Shown here: positions 1 through 4,649 of the stretch, piece by piece
Layout of the letters: each line of letters starts with the position of its first letter
Position numbering within the stretch: the stretch's first letter is position 1
NCBI GenBank assembly: GCA_947302065.1
Contig: CAMYUO010000057.1
Span: forward strand, 1-8,215
Length of the DNA stretch: 8,215 nt
Direction: 5' to 3'
Origin: an uncultured Clostridia bacterium
GTDB taxonomy: Bacteria; Bacillota; Clostridia; Oscillospirales; Ruminococcaceae
Made by a program: the position numbers and the translations under genes
Notes under the pieces: model-generated
Told to the model about the DNA's origin: nothing
Database searches by the model: none
Seen by the model: the letters and a program-made list of their open reading frames with translations, nothing else

Positions 1-116
1 ATCAGCATCACATGCAGCACCGGCCGTTTTTTGCCCTTGCGGATGAAATACTGCGCCAGCGTCAGCAGCGCTTCGGCCGCAAGAAACAGCAGAATAAAAC
101 CAACGATGATGTTCAT
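1..116 (-). CDS. Partial N-terminus of a small membrane-anchored protein of unknown function
   Basis: Only the first 38 codons are inside the window; the gene runs off the left edge. The ATG at 116-114 overlaps the TGA stop of the preceding gene (ATGA at 116-113), the classic arrangement for translational coupling. The visible peptide starts MNIIVGFILLFLAAEALL, a hydrophobic stretch of about 20 residues followed by QYFIRKGKKRP. This looks like a single N-terminal membrane helix with a positively charged cytoplasmic side. It is the third gene of the ruvC transcription unit. I do not recognise the family, and too little is visible to suggest a function. Confidence 0.7.
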   Translation of the reverse strand, partial: MNIIVGFILLFLAAEALLTLAQYFIRKGKKRPVLHVML

Positions 117-622
117 AGAGAAACGCCCTTTCTGAAAAGCTCATAGACTTTTTCCGGCTCTGTTTCAAGTCCGCAGTCGCTTACAAACTTTGCGATGCGC
201 TCTTTGTAATTATTGCTTGGCGTTGACTTGTCCTCCAGACACTCCATAAATTCATCTAAGCTGTCAAAGTCAACATCCGACCAGTCGCTCAACATTCTGC
301 AGCACAGAAGAATGCTGAAAAAGTCCCTTGCGCTCATCGCAGCAAAGCCTGCACTGCCCTCCGAGTCGATATAGCCGACTCTGCCGTCCTCGGCGAGCAC
401 ATAAACTCCGCCGCAGCCGTCGCAGCCGAACGGAGTCAGCTTCATGCCGCACCTTGCGCCTTCAAGCAGAAATGCAAGGTCGTCCTCCAGCTGTTCGCTG
501 TCCTCGATGTCAAAATCGCACTCTGCCGAAAGGTAGTGTGCAATGTGGCTGTCCGACTTTATCCTGTCAATGAATTCCTGTACATTTTCCTTAACAAAAA
601 CCTCGTTATCCGTATTTTTCAA
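113..622 (-). CDS. SUKH (SMI1/KNR4)-like protein, 169 aa
   Basis: A small acidic, probably cytoplasmic protein of unproven function. Residues 66-106 hold the most informative stretch: GCDGCGGVYVL, then DGRVGYIDSEGSAGF, then a helix ARDFFSILL. A Gly-rich strand, a DGRV.Y..SEG turn and a following 'dFF..L' helix are what I know from SMI1/KNR4 (SUKH) superfamily proteins, many of which are immunity proteins and others housekeeping. That assignment is by eye. The start is TTG at 622-620, lying inside the end of ruvC, whose stop ends at 606, so the genes overlap by 17 bases. There is no in-frame ATG until residue 60, which would lose the N-terminal third, so the TTG is preferred; a GGCAGG just upstream is a weak ribosome site. 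Its stop overlaps the start of the next gene. No toxin gene is visible beside it. Confidence 0.75.
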   Translation of the reverse strand: MKNTDNEVFVKENVQEFIDRIKSDSHIAHYLSAECDFDIEDSEQLEDDLAFLLEGARCGMKLTPFGCDGCGGVYVLAEDGRVGYIDSEGSAGFAAMSARDFFSILLCCRMLSDWSDVDFDSLDEFMECLEDKSTPSNNYKERIAKFVSDCGLETEPEKVYELFRKGVSL

Positions 623-1103
623 GCTGCTGCCTGCCCGTCATCAGAAGACCGTGTGTTATCGCAAGCGCAACTGCGTCAGCCGTGTCATCGGGTTTGGGAA
701 CTTCCTTGAGGTGCAGCATCGTGCGCACCATTTCCTGCACCTGCTTTTTCTCGGCACGTCCGTACCCAACTATCGAACTTTTCACCTGCAAAGGCGTGTA
801 CTCGAATATCTGTATCCCCTGCATTATCGCCGGCAGAAGCGTAACACCTCTTGCCTGTGCAACGTCGATGGCAGTTTTCTGGTTGGTGTTGAAAAACAGC
901 TTTTCTATCGCCATTTCCTTTGGCTCATATGTCTTTATCAGCTCGCACATATCGAGATATATCGCTTTCAGACGGGCATCGAACGACATCTCCGCAGGCG
1001 TTGTTATCGCACCCATGTCAACGAGCGAAAAGCGTGCGCTTTCATATTCGACCACGCCGAAACCGACGATAGCATAGCCGGGGTCGATGCCCAGTATCCT
1101 CAA
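606..1103 (-). CDS. ruvC: Crossover junction endodeoxyribonuclease RuvC
   Basis: RuvC is a dimeric, Mg2+-dependent resolvase that cuts Holliday junctions symmetrically during recombinational repair, working with RuvAB in the cytoplasm. The 165-residue length is typical. The four catalytic acids of the RNase H-like fold are all present: D7 in RILGIDPG, E67 in MAIEKLFF, and D140 and D143 in PDDTADAVALAITH. The N-terminal GIDPGYAIVGFG and the NQKTAIDVAQARGV segment are also characteristic. The start is TTG at 1103-1101, supported by a GAGGTG ribosome site at 1110-1115 with a 6-base gap; no in-frame ATG lies before the catalytic D7. It is the first gene after the promoter at 1178-1206. RuvA and RuvB, often encoded nearby, are not in the window; an unrelated SUKH-like gene follows instead. 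Confidence 0.97.
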   Translation of the reverse strand: MRILGIDPGYAIVGFGVVEYESARFSLVDMGAITTPAEMSFDARLKAIYLDMCELIKTYEPKEMAIEKLFFNTNQKTAIDVAQARGVTLLPAIMQGIQIFEYTPLQVKSSIVGYGRAEKKQVQEMVRTMLHLKEVPKPDDTADAVALAITHGLLMTGRQQLEKYG

Positions 1104-1177
1104 TCAAAACACCTCTTTATGAGCCTTCAAACGCCATCACAGCCGACACTGTCAGCCTTCGGGCATAATATATTAGT

Positions 1178-1206
1178 ATTATAGCACATTTCAACGCCGA
1201 TTGCAA
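1178..1206 (-). promoter_or_regulatory. Sigma-A promoter of the ruvC unit
   Basis: Read on the minus strand, a TTGCAA -35 box (1206-1201) is followed by a 17-base spacer and a perfect TATAAT -10 box (1183-1178). The spacer ends in TGC, giving an extended -10 (TGn) motif. Transcription would start near 1171, leaving a leader of roughly 65 bases before the TTG start of ruvC. No other reading frame competes here. Confidence 0.85.
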
Positions 1207-1222
1207 GCAAAATGACCAATTT

Positions 1223-1250
1223 GGGCGTATTTTTTTCGTAAAAAATGCCC
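1223..1250. repeat. AT-core inverted repeat upstream of the ruvC promoter
   Basis: GGGC (1223-1226) pairs with GCCC (1247-1250), and A plus six T (1229-1235) pairs with six A plus T (1240-1246), around a four-base loop; two bases (1227-1228) bulge out. It begins 17 bases beyond the ruvC -35 box, so the A/T tracts could also act as an upstream promoter element. That role is a guess. Confidence 0.45.
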
Positions 1251-1359
1251 GTCGGTCAGCTGGGGGAAACGTCTTTGAAAGAACACTCTCAATCACGTGC
1301 AGACATACGGCAACAAACTTTGACTATCACACAAAGTCATAGATGTATGCCCGAAGGGG

Positions 1360-1388
1360 TTTTGAGGGCGACCGGAAAGCCCCCAAAA
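1360..1388. repeat. Imperfect 10-bp stem-loop
   Basis: TTTTGAGGGC (1360-1369) faces GCCCCCAAAA (1379-1388) across a nine-base loop, with a single A/C mismatch. It is one module of the intergenic mosaic. Confidence 0.5.
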
Positions 1389-1409
1389 TTAGAGAAACAA
1401 CCTTGCCAG

Positions 1410-1437
1410 TCAATCCGCCCTTCCGCGTGCGGATTGA
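1410..1437. repeat. Perfect 9-bp stem-loop
   Basis: TCAATCCGC (1410-1418) is the exact reverse complement of GCGGATTGA (1429-1437), separated by a ten-base loop. It is one module of the intergenic mosaic. Confidence 0.6.
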
Positions 1438-1462
1438 GGACGCCGACGTTACCACAGGGTAA

Positions 1463-1492
1463 GGGGACGCCCTCTCTTGCAGGGCAGTCCCC
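1463..1492. repeat. 11-bp GC-rich stem-loop with one bulge
   Basis: GGGGAC plus GCCCT (1463-1473) pairs with AGGGC (1481-1485) and GTCCCC (1487-1492); A1486 is bulged and the loop is seven bases. It ends two bases before the next inverted repeat, so the two hairpins are nearly continuous. Confidence 0.6.
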
Positions 1493-1494
1493 TC

Positions 1495-1525
1495 TTGAAA
1501 AATAGTCCGCTGGACTATTTTTCAA
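1495..1525. repeat. Perfect 14-bp inverted repeat with a 3-base loop
   Basis: TTGAAAAATAGTCC (1495-1508) is the exact reverse complement of GGACTATTTTTCAA (1512-1525), with only GCT between them. This is the strongest hairpin of the intergenic mosaic. It is not followed by a T run on either strand, so it is not an ordinary intrinsic terminator, although the A/T half of each arm could terminate weakly. Confidence 0.75.
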
Positions 1526-1560
1526 TTCACCCCAAGCGGAGCGCACGACGTAAGGGGATT

Positions 1561-1580
1561 TCGCTGACTGCGGTCAGCGA
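1561..1580. repeat. Perfect 8-bp stem-loop plus adjoining CGAGG/CCTCG pair
   Basis: TCGCTGAC (1561-1568) pairs exactly with GTCAGCGA (1573-1580) around a four-base loop. Immediately after it, CGAGG (1581-1585) can pair with CCTCG (1593-1597), forming a second small hairpin. Confidence 0.55.
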
Positions 1581-1602
1581 CGAGGACTCTGCCCTCGACC
1601 CG

Positions 1603-1629
1603 CCAGCCTTTTTTACGAGAAAAGGCTGG
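1603..1629. repeat. Perfect 10-bp stem-loop
   Basis: CCAGCCTTTT (1603-1612) is the exact reverse complement of AAAAGGCTGG (1620-1629), with a seven-base loop. It lies about 80 bases upstream of the tsaE start. Confidence 0.6.
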
Positions 1630-1634
1630 GCGAA

Positions 1635-1660
1635 AAACCTGTTTTGTCTTTGGCAGGTTT
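1635..1660 (-). repeat. 7-bp stem-loop, terminator-like on the minus strand
   Basis: AAACCTG (1635-1641) pairs with CAGGTTT (1654-1660) around a twelve-base loop. Read on the minus strand, the right side of the hairpin runs into five T residues, so it could stop antisense transcription coming out of tsaE. A real function is not shown. Confidence 0.35.
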
Positions 1661-1709
1661 AAAAAGTTTGTTTTATTTTCCACTATTCATTGTTAAAGGA
1701 TGACTTGAT

Positions 1710-2156
1710 TTGATATTTACTTTCACAACCCACGACCCCGCCCAGACCATCGCCCTCGGCGAACAGATAGGCAAGCGCCTCAGAGGCGGCGAGGTCATCG
1801 CATACAGCGGCGGTCTCGGCGTCGGCAAGACCACCATAACCCGAGGCATCTCAATGGGCATGGGGCTCGGCGACGAGGTCACAAGTCCGACCTTTGCGCT
1901 CGTCAATGAGTATGCAGGCGAGCAAAGAAGCCTGTGCCATTTTGATATGTACCGCATAAGCGGCGGTCTTGACCTTGAAACGACGGGCTTTTACGACTAT
2001 CTCGACGGCAACAACGTCCTCGCTGTCGAGTGGAGCGAGAACATCGCAGACGAGCTTCCCGATGACTGCATAAAGCTCCATATCGAGCGTATAGACGACA
2101 CTACAAGGGAAATAACCCTCACCGCCGATGAACGCTTTGCAGATATAAACATGTGA
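1710..2156 (+). CDS. tsaE: tRNA t6A biosynthesis ATPase TsaE
   Basis: TsaE is the small ATPase that drives turnover of the TsaBD complex when the threonylcarbamoyl group is put on A37 of ANN-decoding tRNAs. The 148-residue length is normal. The Walker A loop is GGLGVGKTT (residues 34-42), followed by the family signature VTSPTFALVNEY (57-68), the HFDMYR acidic motif with D79, and the VEWSEN motif with E107. D79 and E107 match the acidic residues important in characterised TsaE. Most homologues have an Asp at the second Walker A position where this one has Gly. The start is TTG at 1710, supported by AAAGGA at 1695-1700; no in-frame ATG fits the expected N-terminus. No clear promoter was found upstream; the stem-loop region lies there. 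The next gene starts 16 bases after the stop, so co-transcription is likely. Confidence 0.95.
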   Translation: MIFTFTTHDPAQTIALGEQIGKRLRGGEVIAYSGGLGVGKTTITRGISMGMGLGDEVTSPTFALVNEYAGEQRSLCHFDMYRISGGLDLETTGFYDYLDGNNVLAVEWSENIADELPDDCIKLHIERIDDTTREITLTADERFADINM

Positions 2157-2172
2157 CGCTCAGGAGTTTCAT

Positions 2173-2877
2173 ATGAAAAAAGGAATTAAGAATTTTTCTC
2201 AAAAAAGCCTGTTTGAATTAGGGCAGTGCTATGTGTATGGATTGATTGACCCAAGAACCAACAAGATGTTTTACATAGGCAAAGGAACGGGAAATCGAGT
2301 TTTTGCACATGAATACGAAAGCATTAAAAATCCTGACAGTAAAAAACTCAAGCTCAATACCATAAAAGAGATAAAAGATGCAGGATTTGAAATAAAAAAA
2401 GTAATACTAAATTATAATCTTACTGAAAATGAAGCCTATGCGGCAGAAGCAGCACTTATTAATGCGTTTAATTATGTAGAAGATACAGGGCTGACCAACG
2501 ATGTTGCGGGACATCATTCAAAACAAGCCTATTGCGCAGATGATTTTGATACAATCTTTGGCGCTGAAGAAATCTGCGAAGATGAAATAAAGCATCATTT
2601 GTTTGTGATAAAAGTCAACAAATTATATCGCTTCGGTATGACGGATAGTGAGGTATACGATGTCGTCAGAGGCTGCTGGAAAGGAAACCATCCATATAAA
2701 ATGGAAAGGCTCAATAAAGTTCAGTATGTTTTAGGAGTTTACAATGACCTTATTATAGGAGTATATAAACCGTCTGTTTGGGCTTATGTCAAAGATGACC
2801 CGATGGGAGTGCCCGAAAGGGATAAAGATAAGGTTGAGTTGAGCGATAGAGTTTATTTTAGTGATTATTCATTTTAA
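2173..2877 (+). CDS. GIY-YIG nuclease-family protein (LEM-3-like), probably truncated by an in-frame stop
   Basis: Residues 18-100 form a GIY-YIG domain: CYVYGL (19-24) stands for the GIY motif and FYIGKGTGNRVFAHE (33-47) contains YIG plus the conserved Arg (R42). E92 in the AYAAEAALIN helix is the likely metal ligand. The spacing and the GKGTGNR form resemble the LEM-3-like branch. Residues 140-200 (HLFVIKV..., VRGCWKG, YVLGVYNDLIIGVYKPSVW) look like the accessory domain I have seen behind this nuclease domain; I cannot name it. The ribosome site CAGGAG (2160-2165) sits seven bases before the ATG. The gene is visibly AT-rich and uses AT-ending codons, unlike the GC-rich tsaE and tsaB around it, so recent acquisition is likely. 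Its reading frame continues past the TAA for 35 codons; see the next entry. The DNA target and biological role are unknown. Confidence 0.85.
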   Translation: MKKGIKNFSQKSLFELGQCYVYGLIDPRTNKMFYIGKGTGNRVFAHEYESIKNPDSKKLKLNTIKEIKDAGFEIKKVILNYNLTENEAYAAEAALINAFNYVEDTGLTNDVAGHHSKQAYCADDFDTIFGAEEICEDEIKHHLFVIKVNKLYRFGMTDSEVYDVVRGCWKGNHPYKMERLNKVQYVLGVYNDLIIGVYKPSVWAYVKDDPMGVPERDKDKVELSDRVYFSDYSF

Positions 2878-2985
2878 AACGGCGAAGGAATGGACGACGT
2901 TCAGAAATACTACTTGTTTAAATCTGTGGCTGAAATTAAGAAAGTTGATAGAAGCCAGAACCCAACATATCTTGACCCTAAATAG
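2878..2985 (+). pseudogene. In-frame C-terminal continuation of the GIY-YIG gene after its stop codon
   Basis: After the TAA at 2875-2877 the same frame stays open for 35 codons to a TAG at 2983-2985. It reads NGEGMDDVQKYYLFKSVAEI, then KKVDRSQNPTYLDPK. The 'yl.KSV.e..k...SQNP.Yl' pattern is what I would expect as the C-terminal tail of this nuclease family, and the codon style matches the preceding gene. The simplest reading is that one nonsense change cut about 35 residues off a 270-residue protein. The alternatives are a separate 31-residue ORF from the ATG at 2890, which has a GAAGGA abutting the start and so a poor ribosome site, or a sequencing error. The upstream part may still make a folded nuclease domain. 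Confidence 0.6.
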
Positions 2986-3012
2986 TTTTTCTTTGTTTGC
3001 CCCAAAAGAATA

Positions 3013-3028
3013 GCGTGCCCGCGCACGC
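3013..3028. repeat. Short GC hairpin in the leader of tsaB
   Basis: GCGTGC (3013-3018) pairs exactly with GCACGC (3023-3028) around a four-base loop. Just before it, TTCTTT (2989-2994) can pair with AAAGAA (3005-3010). Neither is followed by a T run, so they are not clear terminators; transcription probably continues into tsaB. Confidence 0.4.
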
Positions 3029-3045
3029 CAAATCAGATTACGGAG

Positions 3046-3750
3046 ATGAAAAAATTGCGGATTTTAGGAATAGATACAAGCGGCAAGGTCGCCTCTGTCG
3101 CAATAACCGACGGCGATAAACTGCTGTGGGAAAAGTCGGTCTATACAACTCTCACACATTCGCAGGTGATACTGCCCATGGTCGAGCAGGCTCTGCGTGA
3201 AAGTTCGCTCGAGCTGTCCGATATCGACTGTGCCGCCGTCGCAAACGGACCCGGCTCTTATACGGGTCTGCGCATAGGCATAGGCGCAGTAAAGGGTATG
3301 TGCGAGGGCTGCAAAAGCCTTAAATGTGCAGGTGTCTCGACCCTGCTCGCCCTTGCGTATAACGTAGGGTATTTTTCCGGAAAGATAGTTTCAGTTATGC
3401 GTGCCAGACCCGATATCTCATATGTCGGTGAATTTGAAAGCGGCGGAGTCCACCTCACCCGCATAGGCAAAGACCGTGTCGCAAAGGACGCCGATGTCTT
3501 TGCAAATTACGATACATCATCAGCACCCGTGATGCTCGTCGGCGATAATGCCGAGTTTATCAAGAAAAAATATTTTGAGAACGACCCGAGCGTTTTGACA
3601 GCGAATGCCGCCTGCTCACTGCAAAGAGCAAGCTCTCTCTGCCTCGCCGTGAGCGAGGATACATCGCTCATCACCGATGCCGACCGTCTCGAAGTTTCAT
3701 ATCTGCAAGCCACAAAAGCAGAAAAGGATAAAGCTCACAGTGATAAATGA
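3046..3750 (+). CDS. tsaB: tRNA t6A biosynthesis protein TsaB
   Basis: TsaB is the inactive Kae1-like partner that dimerises with TsaD, the threonylcarbamoyl-transferase of the t6A pathway. The N-terminus RILGIDTSGKVASVAI (residues 5-20), the THSQ segment (37-40) and NGPGSYTGLRIGI (67-79) are diagnostic, and the C-terminus VSYLQATKAEKDK matches the family's 'YLR..qAE' tail. The 234-residue length is usual. An ATG lies at 3046, but its GGAG (3042-3045) abuts it, too close for efficient initiation. The TTG at 3055 has that GGAG nine bases upstream and would give the canonical MRILGIDTS start, as in ruvC here, so the true protein may be three residues shorter. tsaE is upstream, separated by the nuclease-like gene; rpiB follows after 18 bases. 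tsaD and rimI, often part of this cluster, are absent from the window. Confidence 0.95.
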   Translation: MKKLRILGIDTSGKVASVAITDGDKLLWEKSVYTTLTHSQVILPMVEQALRESSLELSDIDCAAVANGPGSYTGLRIGIGAVKGMCEGCKSLKCAGVSTLLALAYNVGYFSGKIVSVMRARPDISYVGEFESGGVHLTRIGKDRVAKDADVFANYDTSSAPVMLVGDNAEFIKKKYFENDPSVLTANAACSLQRASSLCLAVSEDTSLITDADRLEVSYLQATKAEKDKAHSDK

Positions 3751-3768
3751 TATACAGGAGGAAGTAAA

Positions 3769-4212
3769 ATGAAAATAGCAATAGGAAACGACCACGCTGC
3801 ACCGCAGCTCAAAAACGCCGTAAAGGCGCACCTTGAGGAAAGAGGTTTTGAGGTAGCCGATGTCGGCTGTGCCGAGGGCGAACGCTGCGATTACCCCGAT
3901 AAAGCTGTCGAGGTCTGCGAAAAGGTCACAAGCGGCGAGTGCGAGCTCGGTATACTTATCTGCGGAACAGGTCTCGGTATGTCCTACGCCGCAAATAAGT
4001 TCAAGGGCATAAGAGCAGCCTGCTGCTCGGATTATTTCTCCGCACGCCTTTCCCGTGAGCATAACAATGCCAACGTGCTCTGCTTCGGCGCAAGGGTAGT
4101 CGGTGAGGGCACAGCGCTCGACCTTGTCGATATCTTCATCGACACACCTTATTCCAATGACGAGCGCCACCAGCGCAGACTTGACAAAATAACCGCTATC
4201 GAGAACAGATAA
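3769..4212 (+). CDS. rpiB: Ribose-5-phosphate isomerase B
   Basis: RpiB interconverts ribose 5-phosphate and ribulose 5-phosphate in the non-oxidative pentose phosphate pathway. The 147-residue protein starts KIAIGNDHAAPQLK, with the D8-H9 pair that helps bind and open the sugar ring. The catalytic thiol is C65 in LICGTGLGMS, with T67 beside it; H98-N99 lie in SREHNNANVL, and R133 and R137 near the C-terminus fit the phosphate-binding arginines. The LacA/RpiB family also includes galactose-6-phosphate isomerase subunits, but the Cys in the CGTG loop and the single-gene context favour RpiB. A strong AGGAGG (3756-3761) lies seven bases before the ATG. It is the last gene of the tsaE-tsaB unit, only five bases from the terminator that follows. 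Confidence 0.95.
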   Translation: MKIAIGNDHAAPQLKNAVKAHLEERGFEVADVGCAEGERCDYPDKAVEVCEKVTSGECELGILICGTGLGMSYAANKFKGIRAACCSDYFSARLSREHNNANVLCFGARVVGEGTALDLVDIFIDTPYSNDERHQRRLDKITAIENR

Positions 4213-4216
4213 AAAC

Positions 4217-4249
4217 AAAGTCCGGGAGTTTAAACTTCCGGACTTTTTG
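4217..4249 (+). terminator. Intrinsic terminator after rpiB, probably bidirectional
   Basis: AAAGTCCGGGAGTTT (4217-4231) pairs with AAACTTCCGGACTTT (4232-4246) with one G-U pair; the centre folds into a four-base loop. Five T residues (4244-4248) follow on the plus strand. On the minus strand the same stem is followed by a T-rich stretch, so it can also end the convergent hydrolase unit, whose last stop lies at 4288-4290. Confidence 0.9.
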
Positions 4250-4287
4250 TAGTATTTAGAATAATGGGCAGTATCTTTGCGCCGGCT

Positions 4288-4647
4288 CTACTTTTTAAAC
4301 CTCGCAAACAGCCATATTGCGCCGAAAAGCAGCACCAGCACCCACGCAAGCGTTATCAGTACCCACTTGATGACACGGAACACCAGCCACAGTACCAGCA
4401 GAATAATTATCATCACCAGCAGGCTCGCCAGCTTGATGCCGAACGGCGTTGAAAGCACCTTGCGCCGCTTGCCGACACTTATCACCGTGCCGCCGTCAAC
4501 GGTTATCCATACCGTGTCGCCGACTCTGACTTTAATTCCCGACGGCAGCAGCGACGTTATCTGCACGATTCCACCCTCATCGGCGTATTCGTATGTTGCG
4601 CTCGCACCGCTGATGCTTATTACCTTTGCCTTGTATGTCTGTGCCAT
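4288..4647 (-). CDS. Small membrane protein: beta-rich N-terminus plus two helices, unknown function
   Basis: A 119-residue protein I do not recognise. Residues 4-58 are strand-rich and soluble (YKAKVISISG, GIVQITSLLPSG, VRVGDTVWITVDG, TVISVGK), suggestive of a small OB-like or SH3-like barrel. After a basic linker KRRK (60-63), two hydrophobic helices at about 71-90 and 95-114 are separated by a short charged turn (RVIK), and the protein ends ARFKK. NfeD proteins combine membrane helices with an OB domain, but in the opposite order, so this is at most an analogy. The ATG at 4647-4645 lies two bases after the hydrolase stop, with a GGAG ribosome site (4658-4655) inside the end of that gene, so translation is probably coupled. 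It is likely the last gene of its unit. Confidence 0.85.
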   Translation of the reverse strand: MAQTYKAKVISISGASATYEYADEGGIVQITSLLPSGIKVRVGDTVWITVDGGTVISVGKRRKVLSTPFGIKLASLLVMIIILLVLWLVFRVIKWVLITLAWVLVLLFGAIWLFARFKK

Positions 4648-4649
4648 TT

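Larger units (their letters stand above)
1207..1670. repeat. Gene-free intergenic mosaic of stem-loop modules
   Basis: This stretch between the divergent ruvC and tsaE genes has no convincing gene; short open frames here lack ribosome sites and recognisable content. It holds at least eight inverted repeats one after another: 1223-1250; 1304-1349 (nested CATAC/GTATG and ACTTTG/CAAAGT); 1360-1388; 1410-1437; 1463-1492; 1495-1525; 1561-1580; 1603-1629; and 1635-1660. Most have stems of 8-14 bp and short loops. Such a density is far above chance and resembles mosaic intergenic repeat cassettes that I associate with Ruminococcaceae genomes. No transposase or clear terminal repeats are visible. Whether it is a mobile repeat, a chain of processing sites, or a structured RNA leader of tsaE cannot be decided from this sequence alone. 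Confidence 0.65.

Noticed and set aside
543..1184. 213-residue plus-strand frame opposite ruvC
   Set aside because: It is the antisense shadow of ruvC, whose catalytic residues are all in place; the composition (many Cys, His, Arg) is unlike a real protein.
1245..1662. Short plus- and minus-strand frames in the stem-loop region
   Set aside because: They lack ribosome sites, contain the inverted repeats and show no protein family resemblance; they are best explained as repeat DNA.
3697..4218. 173-residue minus-strand frame opposite rpiB
   Set aside because: rpiB is certain from its active-site residues and strong ribosome site; this frame also covers the terminator edge.
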